DNA from: CBDCYS01 sp965226185
Lineage (GTDB): Bacteria; Acidobacteriota; Terriglobia; Bryobacterales; UBA6623
NCBI GenBank assembly: GCA_965226185.1
Contig: CBDDCT010000006.1
Span: 558,001-622,000 of the forward strand
DNA length: 64,000 bases
Reading direction: 5' to 3'
Shown here: one piece after another, positions 34,712-43,448 of the stretch
Position numbering within the stretch: the stretch's first letter is position 1
Layout: the number at the start of each line of letters is the position of its first letter
Translations under genes and position numbers: made by a program
Notes under the pieces: generated by a model
The model's database searches: none
What the model saw: only the letters and a program-made list of their open reading frames with translations
What the model was told of the DNA's origin: nothing

Positions 34712-35517
34712 ACGGCCGCTCGCGGCAACTCGAATTCATGGATCGCGCCACAAGGCGTGCAGGCCGATCGCTGTTCCATGCGGCCCTGCTCTTTGTCGTT
34801 GCGGGAGCCTGCTCCACCGCGTCCGCGCAGGGCAGAAGAGAGATCTCCATAGGCGGCGTCATCTACGCCCAGTCCTGCGCCAATCCGAATTGCCACGGGG
34901 ACCAAGGCAATGCGGGCAGAGCCCCGGCCTTGGCCGAGCGCGCATTCAAGCGCGGCTACATCATGAAGGTGACCCGCCAGGGCATCCCCGAAACCGCCAT
35001 GCCCGGCTGGGAACAGCAACTGCCGGTGGAAGATTTGGAAGCCGTCGTTTCCTACGTCGTTTCGCTGCAAGGCGCGGCGGAGGAAGAGGCCAAGGAGCTG
35101 GACCCCGATCGCCCCTGGCTGAACCATCCAGGACGCGCCCTGTTCTTCGACGCCGCCCGAGTCGGCGCCTGCGGAAGTTGCCATCTGTTCGACGGCTGGG
35201 GCGTGCCCGTGGCGCCTGAGCTGCAATCGCGGGTTCCGGCAAGTGTCGAACAGTTTCGTGATCTTGCCGTCAGCAAAGTTCAAACCGCTCATCCGAGGGG
35301 CGAAGACCCCTTTCCGGCCTTGCCCATGGAATCCACGGAAGAGACCGTTCGCGTTTACGATTTGAGTGCCAGACTCCCGGTATTGCGCTCGTTCCCTGCC
35401 GCCCAAGTCAGGCTAGCCGCAGTCGCCGGCTGGAAACACCGTGAAGCGCTCACGATCTACACCACCCAAGAACTGGCCGTGATCCTAGATTTCTTGAGGC
35501 AAGCCACTGCCCGCTGA
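34708..35517 (+). CDS. diheme cytochrome c, partner of the PQQ dehydrogenase
   Basis: A 269-aa exported protein (signal LFHAALLFVVAGACSTASAQ) with two heme sites. The second is a normal CGSCH. The first is CANPNCH, with four residues between the cysteines instead of two. A candidate axial Met is in ETAMPGWEQQL. The ATG at 34708 overlaps the dehydrogenase stop (ATGA), a strong hint that the two proteins form one electron-transfer unit in the periplasm. Confidence 0.85.
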   Translation: MNGRSRQLEFMDRATRRAGRSLFHAALLFVVAGACSTASAQGRREISIGGVIYAQSCANPNCHGDQGNAGRAPALAERAFKRGYIMKVTRQGIPETAMPGWEQQLPVEDLEAVVSYVVSLQGAAEEEAKELDPDRPWLNHPGRALFFDAARVGACGSCHLFDGWGVPVAPELQSRVPASVEQFRDLAVSKVQTAHPRGEDPFPALPMESTEETVRVYDLSARLPVLRSFPAAQVRLAAVAGWKHREALTIYTTQELAVILDFLRQATAR

Positions 35518-35649
35518 TCGAAAAGCAGAATGAGCAAAGCGCCACCCGTCTACTTCAGAGGCGCCAAGTCCCGAAGCGCTAGCGGCCGGGGCTCTGAATC
35601 GTGGCCTCGGATTCTCAGCTACGGATGGCAGGAATTCGCTTCGCCGCCG

Positions 35650-37056
35650 CTACCGTGCCGCCTTGAGCGCTTGCAGGTCGGCGCGGATCGCCGCCGCCAT
35701 TTCGGTCTGTCCCATCGCCTCGGCCACGGTGAGCGCTTGCTGGGCATAGTCGATGGCGGTATCATTGCGCCCGGCGCGGACGTGGGCGTCGGCTAGTCCG
35801 TAGAGGAAGCCGGGAGTCCGTTCGTCCGCGATGCTCAGAGTCTTTTCGAGGTGGACGATTCCTTCTTCGATCTTGCCGCCCGTGACCAGGTAGCGTCCCA
35901 CGTGGAAGTTCGCCAACCGGTGGCCCGGCTCGTATCGCAGGGCTTGCCGGAAGTGCTTGGCCGCTTCGTCCGTGCGCCCCAAGGCGTTCAAGCTCGATCC
36001 CAGGTCGGAGTGGCTGTTCGCCGACAAGGGATTGATTTCGAGGGCGCGCCGGAAACTTTCAGCGGCCTCTTTCGGGCGGTTTCTAAAGCTTTCTAGCGTG
36101 CCCCAGTTGGCGTGCAGTTCTTCGATTTCGGGGTTCAATTCGAGTGCCCGCCGGTAATGGGCCTCGGCCTTGTCGAAGCGCTCGGAACGGCCGTAGGCCG
36201 AAATCAGGTTGACATGCGGCTGGACCATCGCCGGATCGACCTTGATGGCCTGCTCGTAATGCCGGATGGCTTGCTCGATGTCCCCCACTTTTTCCTGCCG
36301 CAGGCCCTCATTGAGGTGCCAGTGCTGGTCGGTCCGCAGGCTTTCAACTTCCCTCAAGACCGGATCGTCGATCGCCGGGCGCGATCGCCGGTGAGTTTCT
36401 GAAAGCGCCAGATACACTCTCGATGACTCGGTGTCGCCTGAGTCGCGGTAGGCCATGGCCAGCGCGTAGTGGGCGGCGCCGGACGCGGGCGCCAGCTCGA
36501 CCGCCTTCCGGAGCAGACCTACTGCCTCGCGCGGCTCTCCCTGGGCCGTCAGTATCCGGCCAAGCCCAAAATAGGCGGACGGAGCGTCCCGTGCGAGCTG
36601 CAAGGCTTTCTCGAAGGAGCGGCTGCTTTCCTCCAGCCGATCGAGCGACAGCAGGACTTCTCCCAGCCGGATGTAGATGGCGGCGCCTTTCTTCAGATCG
36701 AGGGCGCGTTCCCAGGACTGGATGGCTGCCTCCGGTTCCCCCATGTTCTGGTGAACCACGCCCAGACAGTAGGGCCAGCGGAATTCGTTCGGATCGAGGA
36801 TCTGCGCCCGCCGAAAACAGGCCTTGGCCCCCTCGAAGAGCTCGTACGCCTGCAGCAGCATGCCCAAGCGCCCGTTGGCGGCTGCATCCTCCGGATCGGC
36901 TTGCAGGCTTTGGAGAGCCTTGGCGACTTCAGGGCGCACCGAGTTTGGAAAGGTGTCCGCTTGGACGGCCGGAATCGCGGGTAACGGAGCTTCTGGGGCT
37001 CCACCGCAAGCGAAAACGAAGGTCAGACAAAACAGGCAAAACAGAGGGGACGGCAC
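35650..37056 (-). CDS. TPR-repeat lipoprotein
   Basis: A 468-aa protein. With GTG 37056 as start, the N-terminus PSPLFCLFCLTFVFACGG is a lipoprotein signal with lipidated Cys. At least nine tetratricopeptide repeats follow, e.g. AIQSWERALDLKKGAAIYIRLGEVL, ESSRSFEKALQLARDAPSAYFGLG and AIRHYEQAIKVDPAMVQPHVNLIS. Such proteins are periplasmic scaffolds; the partner is unknown. The frame continues upstream to 37533, but that part crosses a palindromic repeat and shows no protein character, so the shorter start is preferred. Confidence 0.85.
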   Translation of the reverse strand: MPSPLFCLFCLTFVFACGGAPEAPLPAIPAVQADTFPNSVRPEVAKALQSLQADPEDAAANGRLGMLLQAYELFEGAKACFRRAQILDPNEFRWPYCLGVVHQNMGEPEAAIQSWERALDLKKGAAIYIRLGEVLLSLDRLEESSRSFEKALQLARDAPSAYFGLGRILTAQGEPREAVGLLRKAVELAPASGAAHYALAMAYRDSGDTESSRVYLALSETHRRSRPAIDDPVLREVESLRTDQHWHLNEGLRQEKVGDIEQAIRHYEQAIKVDPAMVQPHVNLISAYGRSERFDKAEAHYRRALELNPEIEELHANWGTLESFRNRPKEAAESFRRALEINPLSANSHSDLGSSLNALGRTDEAAKHFRQALRYEPGHRLANFHVGRYLVTGGKIEEGIVHLEKTLSIADERTPGFLYGLADAHVRAGRNDTAIDYAQQALTVAEAMGQTEMAAAIRADLQALKAAR

Positions 37057-37551
37057 CGAGAGGACCGTCCTGAAGGGCCGACGTTGTGGGCTACCGTGCG
37101 CCGCCCCCGTGTGGACGCGATTTGGAGAAACCGGCGGAGCGCCTAGGACAAGCAACGAAGCCGCGGGTCTATTCGAACCTTGCACGACGGGACTCATCCA
37201 CCGCGTAGGAACAGCTAGCTCGCGTCTATCATGTTTCACTGCTTCCAGAATAGCGCGGGGCGCCAGCTCCACAGATCCAGATCCATCCGTAAACTGGTAT
37301 TCGCAGTTCCACGTTGTTGCCGCCCTCCCGTAGCGCGGGGCTCGGAGAGACCCGCGGCCTTTTGCCTCTTCGCACCTGGCGGATGAAGAGTTGTGAAAGG
37401 ACGCGGGTCTCTCCGAGCCCCGCGCTACGGGAGATTCGAGCTGGTTTCGCAAGCAACCCGAACGCTTTACGGACGGATCACGGTCGAGACCGACGTAGCG
37501 TCCCTTGACAAGCCGCCCAGAAGTCAGCAGCATCAGTACGTAGGAATCAGA
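37057..37551. other. intergenic region with palindromic repeat
   Basis: There is no gene. It contains the long inverted repeat at 37326-37432 and upstream sequence of the AbrB-like gene at 37552. Confidence 0.5.
37326..37432. repeat. 31-bp perfect inverted repeat (REP/MITE-like)
   Basis: TCCCGTAGCGCGGGGCTCGG and the following bases (37326-37356) are repeated exactly in inverted form at 37402-37432, with 45 bases between. It would form a strong cruciform or terminator-like RNA hairpin. The unit GCGGGGCTCGGAGAGACCCGC is itself partly palindromic. Confidence 0.8.
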
Positions 37552-37800
37552 ATGGGACTTGCAACAATCATGTCAAGAGGACGGGTCACCATCCCGAAGA
37601 AGGTCAGAGAGCAGCTTCATCTGCAAACGGGAGACAAACTTGACTTTCGACTCGAAAACGATGGATCACTCCGAGCCTATCCGAACGCGAAGAAAGTTTC
37701 CGAGGTCCTTGGTCTCGTCGCCCACAAGGCAGTGAAACCCCGATCGGTATCAGACATCAATAGGGGCCTGAGACAAGCTTTCCGGGAAAGCCGGACGTGA
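37552..37800 (+). CDS. AbrB/SpoVT-type DNA-binding protein
   Basis: An 82-aa protein with an N-terminal AbrB domain (TIMSRGRVTIPKKVREQLHLQTGDKLDFRL) and a short tail, LGLVAHKAVKPRSVSDINRGLRQAF. This is the size and form of PIN-toxin antitoxins. However, the downstream sequence shows no recognisable PIN toxin, so it may be an orphan antitoxin or a stand-alone regulator. The ATG at 37552 has only AGGA upstream. Confidence 0.82.
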   Translation: MGLATIMSRGRVTIPKKVREQLHLQTGDKLDFRLENDGSLRAYPNAKKVSEVLGLVAHKAVKPRSVSDINRGLRQAFRESRT

Positions 37801-38033
37801 TGGCATCGGAAACGGATGTCGATTGTTTGTTGACTGCGGCTCTTGGATGGAGAAATCTCCGAAACGATGGCCCGGAGACGCACCTTGGCGCAATCTCGCG
37901 GGCCACCCCAGCGAGGCAATCAGGCAACAATTGCCCCTACACCCGCGTTCCTTCAGCACGCTGCAAAAATGCGCCGAAGAAAGCGAACTAACCTGGCAAA
38001 GTTTCTGGAATTGTGACTAGACCCCTGTCACAA

Positions 38034-38237
38034 CTAAAGCTGGATCACGTTGATGGCCTTCGGCCCTTTCGGACCCTCTTCAATGTCAAACTCGACTTCC
38101 GCGCCTTCCTGCAAGGTTCGATAACCGTCCGATGCGATAGCGGAAAAGTGCACGAAGGCGTCTCCGCCGCTCTGGCGCTGAATAAAACCGAAGCCCTTGG
38201 CTTCGTTGAACCACTTCACAGTTCCTTTTTCTTTCAC
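38034..38237 (-). CDS. csp: cold shock protein
   Basis: A 67-aa cold-shock-domain protein starting at GTG 38237, with AGGAGAG four bases upstream. RNP1 is KGFGFI and RNP2 is AFVHFS; the rest is EGAEVEFDIEEGPKGPKAINV. It binds single-stranded RNA and DNA as an RNA chaperone. It is transcribed alone. The 357 bases upstream (38238-38594), shared with the divergent dehydratase gene, show no other gene and probably hold both promoters. Confidence 0.95.
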   Translation of the reverse strand: MKEKGTVKWFNEAKGFGFIQRQSGGDAFVHFSAIASDGYRTLQEGAEVEFDIEEGPKGPKAINVIQL

Positions 38238-38594
38238 TAATCTCTCCTGTAAGGTACTCACTGTTGTGGTTTCACTTCGAGCCGGCCAGCCTGCTACCAA
38301 CCTTGAAAGCGAGGACTCTACGCGGAGACTTCTCTCCGAGAAACAACCTCGGACACCTCAGTAGAAAACGCAACAGCAACTTCGATTCTATTCTCGCATA
38401 CCTGGAAGCATCTCAGATAGCAACCTATTTGTTTCGTTATTGTTTCGTGCCGGGAAATGAGCGCTTTGTGTGCGGCAGGTCACAACCAGCGCTCTTTGCG
38501 CCGCGACGCTGGCCAGCGAGTCATGCCCGGGACGGATCCGGCGGCTCTCCAATCTCCCTATAATCCTTGTTTGTCTTTGAATTGGGAGTGACAC

Positions 38595-40361
38595 ATGAAA
38601 ACAAACCGCAAACTGCGAAGCCAAGATTGGTTTGGACGCAAGGACAAGCTGGGCTTCATTCACCGCTCCTGGATGGGAGCTCAGGGATTCGAGACCAGTG
38701 TATTTCAGAACAAGCCGGTCATAGGGATCTGCAATTCCTGGAGTGAGCTCACAAACTGCAACGCGCACTTGCGCCAGGTCGCCGAGGCGGTGAAGCGCGG
38801 TGTCTGGGCCGCGGGAGGGTTCCCCCTCGAATTCCCGACCATGTCGCTGGGCGAGCCGTTCATGCGGCCTTCGACGATGATGTTTCGCAACTTGATGGCC
38901 ATGGATGTGGAAGAGTCGATTCGCGCGAATCCGATCGACGGGGTGGTGCTGCTCTGCGGTTGCGACAAGACAACTCCGGCGCAATTGATGGGCGCGGCGA
39001 GCGCGGACCTTCCGGCCATCGTGGTTACGGGCGGTCCCATGTTGCGGGGCATGTGGCGCAACCAAGAGATCGGCTCGGGAACCGACGTGTGGCGCTACTG
39101 GGATGAGCTGCGCGCCGGCAGGATCACCGAGGAAGATTGGTGCGAGATGGAAAGCTGCATGTCGCGCAGCGCGGGACACTGCATGGTGATGGGAACGGCC
39201 TCCACCATGACCAGCATCGCTGAAGCATTGGGCATGACGCTGCCGGGGTGCGCCAGCATTCCAGCGGTGGACTCACGGCGGCAGGAGATCGCTCAGCGCA
39301 GCGGCGGCCGCATCGTCGAGATGGTTTACGAAGATCTCAAGCCTTCGAAGATCATGACCCGCGCAGCCATCGACAATGCGATTCGGGTGGACATGGCGAT
39401 CGGTGGTTCGACGAACGCCATCATTCACTTGGTGGCAATCGCCGGCCGGCTGGGGATCGAATTGCCCTTGACCGCGTTTGACGAGATTTCGCGCACGACG
39501 CCGATGATCGCGAACATACGCCCTTCAGGGAAATACTTGATGGAGGATATGTACTACGCCGGCGGCGTTCCGGCTGTGATGAAAGAAATTGAATCGCTGC
39601 TCGATGGCGGCGCAATCACGGTCACCGGCAAGCCCATGAGCGACAACATTGCTTCGGCAGAATGCCACAACAGCGACGTCATTCGACCCATCAGTGACCC
39701 CCTGCAGCAAGAGGGCGGGACGGTTATTCTCTACGGAAACCTTGCTCCCAATGGAGCGGTGATCAAACAGAGCGCGGCCACCGAGAGTCTGCTGAAACAT
39801 ACCGGCCGGGCCGTGGTGTTCGAAGATCACTCCGATTTGATGGAACGGTTTGACGACCCCGATCTCGACATTGACGCAAGCTGCGTGATGGTACTCAAAA
39901 ACGGCGGGCCAAGAGGCGCTCCCGGGATGCCGGAATACGGCAACATGCCCATTCCCGCCAAACTGCTCAAGCAGGGGGTTGAGGATATGGTCCGGATCAG
40001 CGATGCGCGTATGAGCGGCACCAGCTACGGTACGGTGGTGCTGCACATATCTCCGGAGGCGGCGGTTGGCGGCCCATTAGCGATTGTGCGGAACGGAGAT
40101 CAGATTGAGCTAGACGTCGAAAACCGCAAGATTAACCTTCTTGTCTCCGAGGAAGAGATGCAAGCCCGCCTTGCCGCCTGGAAGCCCCGCGGGCGCCACT
40201 ACGACCGCGGCTACGGGCGGCTGTATATCGATCACACGCTGCAAGCCGACCAAGGCTGTGATTTTGATTTCCTGCCAAGCTGGGCCGGCCAGGACGACCA
40301 AGACGTTGCGGCGTCGGGCCAGGGGAAGCGAGCCGCCGAAGAGCTCCCCTACGCATTTTGA
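38595..40361 (+). CDS. IlvD/Edd-family sugar-acid dehydratase (L-arabinonate dehydratase-like)
   Basis: A 588-aa [2Fe-2S] dehydratase. The cluster cysteines expected for this group are present as Cys55 (SWSELTNCN), Cys123 (CGCDKTTPAQLMG) and Cys196 (SAGHCMVMGTASTM). Their spacing corresponds to Cys59, Cys127 and Cys200 known from Rhizobium L-arabinonate dehydratase. The Mg-binding lysine is within DKTTPA. The YDRGYGRLYIDHTLQADQGCDFDFL tail is typical of sugar-acid rather than branched-chain amino acid enzymes. The reaction would convert an aldonate to a 2-keto-3-deoxy acid. No sugar operon surrounds it. The start is ATG at 38595; GGGAGTGACAC lies upstream. Confidence 0.85.
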   Translation: MKTNRKLRSQDWFGRKDKLGFIHRSWMGAQGFETSVFQNKPVIGICNSWSELTNCNAHLRQVAEAVKRGVWAAGGFPLEFPTMSLGEPFMRPSTMMFRNLMAMDVEESIRANPIDGVVLLCGCDKTTPAQLMGAASADLPAIVVTGGPMLRGMWRNQEIGSGTDVWRYWDELRAGRITEEDWCEMESCMSRSAGHCMVMGTASTMTSIAEALGMTLPGCASIPAVDSRRQEIAQRSGGRIVEMVYEDLKPSKIMTRAAIDNAIRVDMAIGGSTNAIIHLVAIAGRLGIELPLTAFDEISRTTPMIANIRPSGKYLMEDMYYAGGVPAVMKEIESLLDGGAITVTGKPMSDNIASAECHNSDVIRPISDPLQQEGGTVILYGNLAPNGAVIKQSAATESLLKHTGRAVVFEDHSDLMERFDDPDLDIDASCVMVLKNGGPRGAPGMPEYGNMPIPAKLLKQGVEDMVRISDARMSGTSYGTVVLHISPEAAVGGPLAIVRNGDQIELDVENRKINLLVSEEEMQARLAAWKPRGRHYDRGYGRLYIDHTLQADQGCDFDFLPSWAGQDDQDVAASGQGKRAAEELPYAF

Positions 40362-40412
40362 TTCCGGGCAGTCGCGAACTGACCGAAAAGCCGCGTTTTG
40401 AAGCGAACAGAG

Positions 40413-40479
40413 GCGTGGACGGAAGTCCACGCTCAACACGTTATGAGCCCAGTATCTGAGCGTGGATGTCCGTCCACGC
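40413..40479. repeat. nested inverted repeat (REP-like)
   Basis: GCGTGGACGGAAGTCCACGC (40413-40432) is a self-palindrome. Its reverse form, TGAGCGTGGATGTCCGTCCA (from 40457), follows 21 bases later. It lies downstream of the dehydratase and may act as a terminator between convergent genes. A related palindrome is at about 63822-63843. Confidence 0.7.
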
Positions 40480-40607
40480 ATCGGCCAAACCCGTCTTCGA
40501 CCGAGCGACACTCATATGCCCAATCGTGAGAACGTCAATCGCAACATCCCCATCGAATAGTGGAATATGCTCGGCCACCGCTGGACTAGTAGGGAAGCGG
40601 ATATCCG

Positions 40608-40934
40608 TCAGAGAGTCAGAACGTATGCGATGACGTGTTCCTTTTCTTCGTCGGTGATAAGCTTCTCGAAGGCCGGCATGCCGCCGCCGCCCTTGTTGAG
40701 GTTCTCGAGGATATTCTCGTGAGTGGCGTCCTTGTCACTGGGGAGTTTGCCGTCTTTGATTCCCTGCAGACCGGGTCCAATCTTTTTCTCTTTGCTGTCG
40801 GCGTTGTGACAGACGGAGCATTTCGTTTCGAAGAGTTCCTTGCCTTTCTCGGCGTCACCTTTATCGCTAGCGGCTAGCAGGGGTGTCGCGAGGGTGAGGG
40901 TGAGAGTCAAGACAATGTAACGTGCGCGAAGCAT
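40608..40934 (-). CDS. small c-type cytochrome
   Basis: A 108-aa class I cytochrome c. It has a signal peptide (LRARYIVLTLTLTLATPLLAA), heme site CSVCH and distal Met in GGGGMPAFEKL. It is probably a soluble periplasmic electron carrier. I chose the ATG at 40934 because GGAGGAG lies 9 bases upstream and the signal peptide begins there. Confidence 0.9.
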   Translation of the reverse strand: MLRARYIVLTLTLTLATPLLAASDKGDAEKGKELFETKCSVCHNADSKEKKIGPGLQGIKDGKLPSDKDATHENILENLNKGGGGMPAFEKLITDEEKEHVIAYVLTL

Positions 40935-41009
40935 TCCGAAGTCTCCTCCGTTGCGGTTAAGAAGTTTCCATTCTAACGCATTCATCCGTGCGCAGCCAGA
41001 TTCGGAGCT

Positions 41010-41048
41010 GCGTCAGGGAGCGGTTAGCCGCTTCGACGCGCCGCATCC
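41010..41048 (+). repeat. dispersed repeat, third copy
   Basis: GCGTCAGGGAGCGGTTAGCC and the following bases match the block at 29889-29927. Here it lies at the 3' side of the small gene at 41076 and may have truncated what followed that gene. Confidence 0.6.
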
Positions 41049-41075
41049 GGCAACGGACTCATCCGGTAGCGGACC

Positions 41076-41285
41076 TCATTCTTGTTCAACAACTTCAAGA
41101 ACTCGTTCGATTCGGACGCAAGCTGGATCGTAGCCATAGAGGACGCGCCGGATGGTCTCGACTCCTTCGAGGCGCTCGAGCGGGGTCTTGCTGAGCCAAT
41201 AGTTTCGGTCGTCTTCTTCCTGCTCACCAAGACCGCCAACCGAGAAGGCGGATCGATCGATGCCATCTATGTTCTGTTTTGGCAT
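41076..41285 (-). CDS. small hypothetical protein, possible toxin-antitoxin partner
   Basis: A 69-aa acidic protein: DRSAFSVGGLGEQEEDDRNYWLSKTPLERLEGVETIRRVLYGYDPACVRIERVLEVVEQE. From memory, proteins of this type precede small nucleotidyltransferase genes and may be their antitoxin-like partners. The expected partner is not intact here: a frame overlapping the 3' end reads NEFLKLLNKNEVRYR and is cut off by the dispersed repeat. The start is uncertain (ATG 41285 or upstream). Confidence 0.6.
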   Translation of the reverse strand: MPKQNIDGIDRSAFSVGGLGEQEEDDRNYWLSKTPLERLEGVETIRRVLYGYDPACVRIERVLEVVEQE

Positions 41286-41517
41286 GCTGCATCTCATGAT
41301 ACCGCGGGCATTTGTCAGGACGCGGTTCGCGAAGCACGGCGGCGCGAGTGGAAACAGCCGCCCGCGCATGGAACCCGACTCCTCGAAGTAGACGAAGTTC
41401 CCCGCCGGATCAGGGCCCCCGAGGGCAACCGGATGAGTTAATCTGAGTCTCTGCCGCGGACCGCAACGGTTGAGGAACCGCCGGCTCTCGCGTCGTCAAG
41501 TGATTCGCCAGCTTCCA

Positions 41518-43245
41518 GTGGACAACAAGAAAATCGCTTCGCTGCTCAACGAAACGGCTGATCTGATGGAGATCGCCGCCATGGACGGATTTCGCATCCG
41601 TAGCTACCGCAATGCCGCGCTCGTTATCGACAGCCACCCAGAAAGCATCGAGTCGATCCTCAAGAATCCCGAGCGAAAGGTTACCGATATTAAGGGGATC
41701 GGCAAGGGAATCGCCTCCGCCCTGCATGAACTAGCCGAGCGGGGCAGTTTCGAGCGGCGCGATGAGCTGCTGAAAATGTATCCGCCGACCGCGCTCGAAC
41801 TGCTGAAAATCGGAGGGCTTGGCCCGAAGGGCATCGCCGCCATCTACCACCACTTTCGCGTCAGCACGATCGACGGCCTCGAGCAGCTCTGCCGGGACGG
41901 CAAGCTGCGGGCCCTTCCGCGAATGGGGGAGAAGCTGGAACAAAAGATCCTGCGCGGCATCGAGAGCTACAAACGAAGCGCGGGCCGCTTCCTGATCAAT
42001 TTCGCCGACCAAACCGCTCGGCAACTGATCGAGTATCTGTCGGGCATCGAAGGGGTTGATCAAATCACCTGCGCCGGCAGCCTGCGGCGCGGCAAGGAAA
42101 CGATCGGCGACGTCGATCTGCTCGTCACGGGACCCAAAGCGATTGACGCGCTCGACCGCTTTGTCGAATACCCCGGAGTCATCGAAGTCCTGGTTCACGG
42201 AGACACCAAGGCCAGTGCCATCGTCGGCAACGAGGGGCTGCAGGTCGACGTCCGCGCGCTCGACGCCGGCAGCTACGGCGCGGCCATGCAGTACTTCACC
42301 GGCAGCAAAGAACACAACATCGCGATCCGCGACCGCGCGGTCCGCATGGGACTTCGTTTGAACGAGTATGCATTAGCCCAAAGCTCCGATGAGAAGAAGA
42401 TCGCGGGCGCCAACGAAGAGGGCATCTACGAAAAGCTGGGGCTTCCCTGGATTCCGCCCGAGTTGCGCGAAAACACGGGCGAAATCGAAGCAGCGCTCGA
42501 AGGCTCGTTGCCGGATCTCATTGAGCTGGACCAAGTGCTCTGCGACGTCCACATGCACACGACCGCAACCGACGGTCACTTCTCCATTACCGAGATGGCG
42601 GAAGCGGCACAAAATCTCGGGCGCCGCTTTATCGCCATCACCGACCACTCGAAAGCCCTGGCGATGGCCAACGGGCTCGACGAAAAAAGGCTGCTCGGCC
42701 AGATCAAGGAAGTCACTGAGATCTCGAAGCGATTCGAGAACTTTACGATTCTCAGCGGCTGCGAAGTCGACATCCTGAAAGACGGGCGAATGGACATCGA
42801 CGATGAAGTGCTGGCCCAGCTCGATGTCGTCATTGCCAGCGTTCACAGCTACATGAATATGGAGGCGGCCGAGATGACGGACCGGCTGTTGCGGGTCACC
42901 GAGAATCCGCACGTCAGGATCTTCGGCCACCCGACCGGACGTCTGCTTCTTCGGCGGGACCCTTACCCATATGATTTCGAGCGCGTGGTCAGCGCGGCAG
43001 CCAGACAGGGAATCCGGATGGAGATCAACGCCAGCCCGGAGCGGCTTGATCTTGGCGCGGCGCAGCTCCGCATGGCGAAGTCGAAGGGGATCAAGTTCGT
43101 GATTTCAACCGACGCCCATCACGTCCGCCATCTCGATAATATGAAGTACGGCGTGCTCATGGCGCGGAGGGGCTGGCTCGAACCAGGCGACGTGCTCAAC
43201 ACGCTGGACGCCGGTCAGTTTCAACAAGCGCTGGCAAGGGGATAG
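41518..43245 (+). CDS. polX: family X DNA polymerase with PHP domain
   Basis: A 575-aa PolX. The N-terminal helix-hairpin-helix region includes DIKGIGKGIASALHEL and IGGLGPKGIAAIYHHF. The polymerase palm has GSLRRGKETIGDVDLLV with the catalytic Asp pair. The C-terminal PHP domain has DVHMHTTATDGHFSITEM, ITDHSKALAMANGL, ASVHSYMNM and STDAHH. The family works in base excision repair, and the PHP domain adds 3'-5' exonuclease activity. The start is taken as GTG 41518 (VDNKKIASLLNETADLMEI); the frame extends upstream without homology. It is monocistronic. Confidence 0.93.
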   Translation: MDNKKIASLLNETADLMEIAAMDGFRIRSYRNAALVIDSHPESIESILKNPERKVTDIKGIGKGIASALHELAERGSFERRDELLKMYPPTALELLKIGGLGPKGIAAIYHHFRVSTIDGLEQLCRDGKLRALPRMGEKLEQKILRGIESYKRSAGRFLINFADQTARQLIEYLSGIEGVDQITCAGSLRRGKETIGDVDLLVTGPKAIDALDRFVEYPGVIEVLVHGDTKASAIVGNEGLQVDVRALDAGSYGAAMQYFTGSKEHNIAIRDRAVRMGLRLNEYALAQSSDEKKIAGANEEGIYEKLGLPWIPPELRENTGEIEAALEGSLPDLIELDQVLCDVHMHTTATDGHFSITEMAEAAQNLGRRFIAITDHSKALAMANGLDEKRLLGQIKEVTEISKRFENFTILSGCEVDILKDGRMDIDDEVLAQLDVVIASVHSYMNMEAAEMTDRLLRVTENPHVRIFGHPTGRLLLRRDPYPYDFERVVSAAARQGIRMEINASPERLDLGAAQLRMAKSKGIKFVISTDAHHVRHLDNMKYGVLMARRGWLEPGDVLNTLDAGQFQQALARG

Positions 43246-43448
43246 ACTCGATTCGCGGCGCAACGTCCGTGACGATCCGCGGACCATTCAGACGGCCCAG
43301 CGAACCACGCCGTGAAGAGCAGCCAATCCGCCTGCGGTCAGAAAATAAAGTGGCGGCGATCCACGATTCGTGCTACCTTGATTGAACGGCTGCACGACTC
43401 GTTCGGCCGGGGAACAGCTCGGCGCCGCACCAAGGACTCCGCGAACAT

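Noticed and set aside
37823..38020. Possible small protein downstream of the AbrB-like gene as toxin partner
   Set aside because: No PIN or other nuclease motif in any frame; Trp-rich tail but no recognisable domain, so it was not called.
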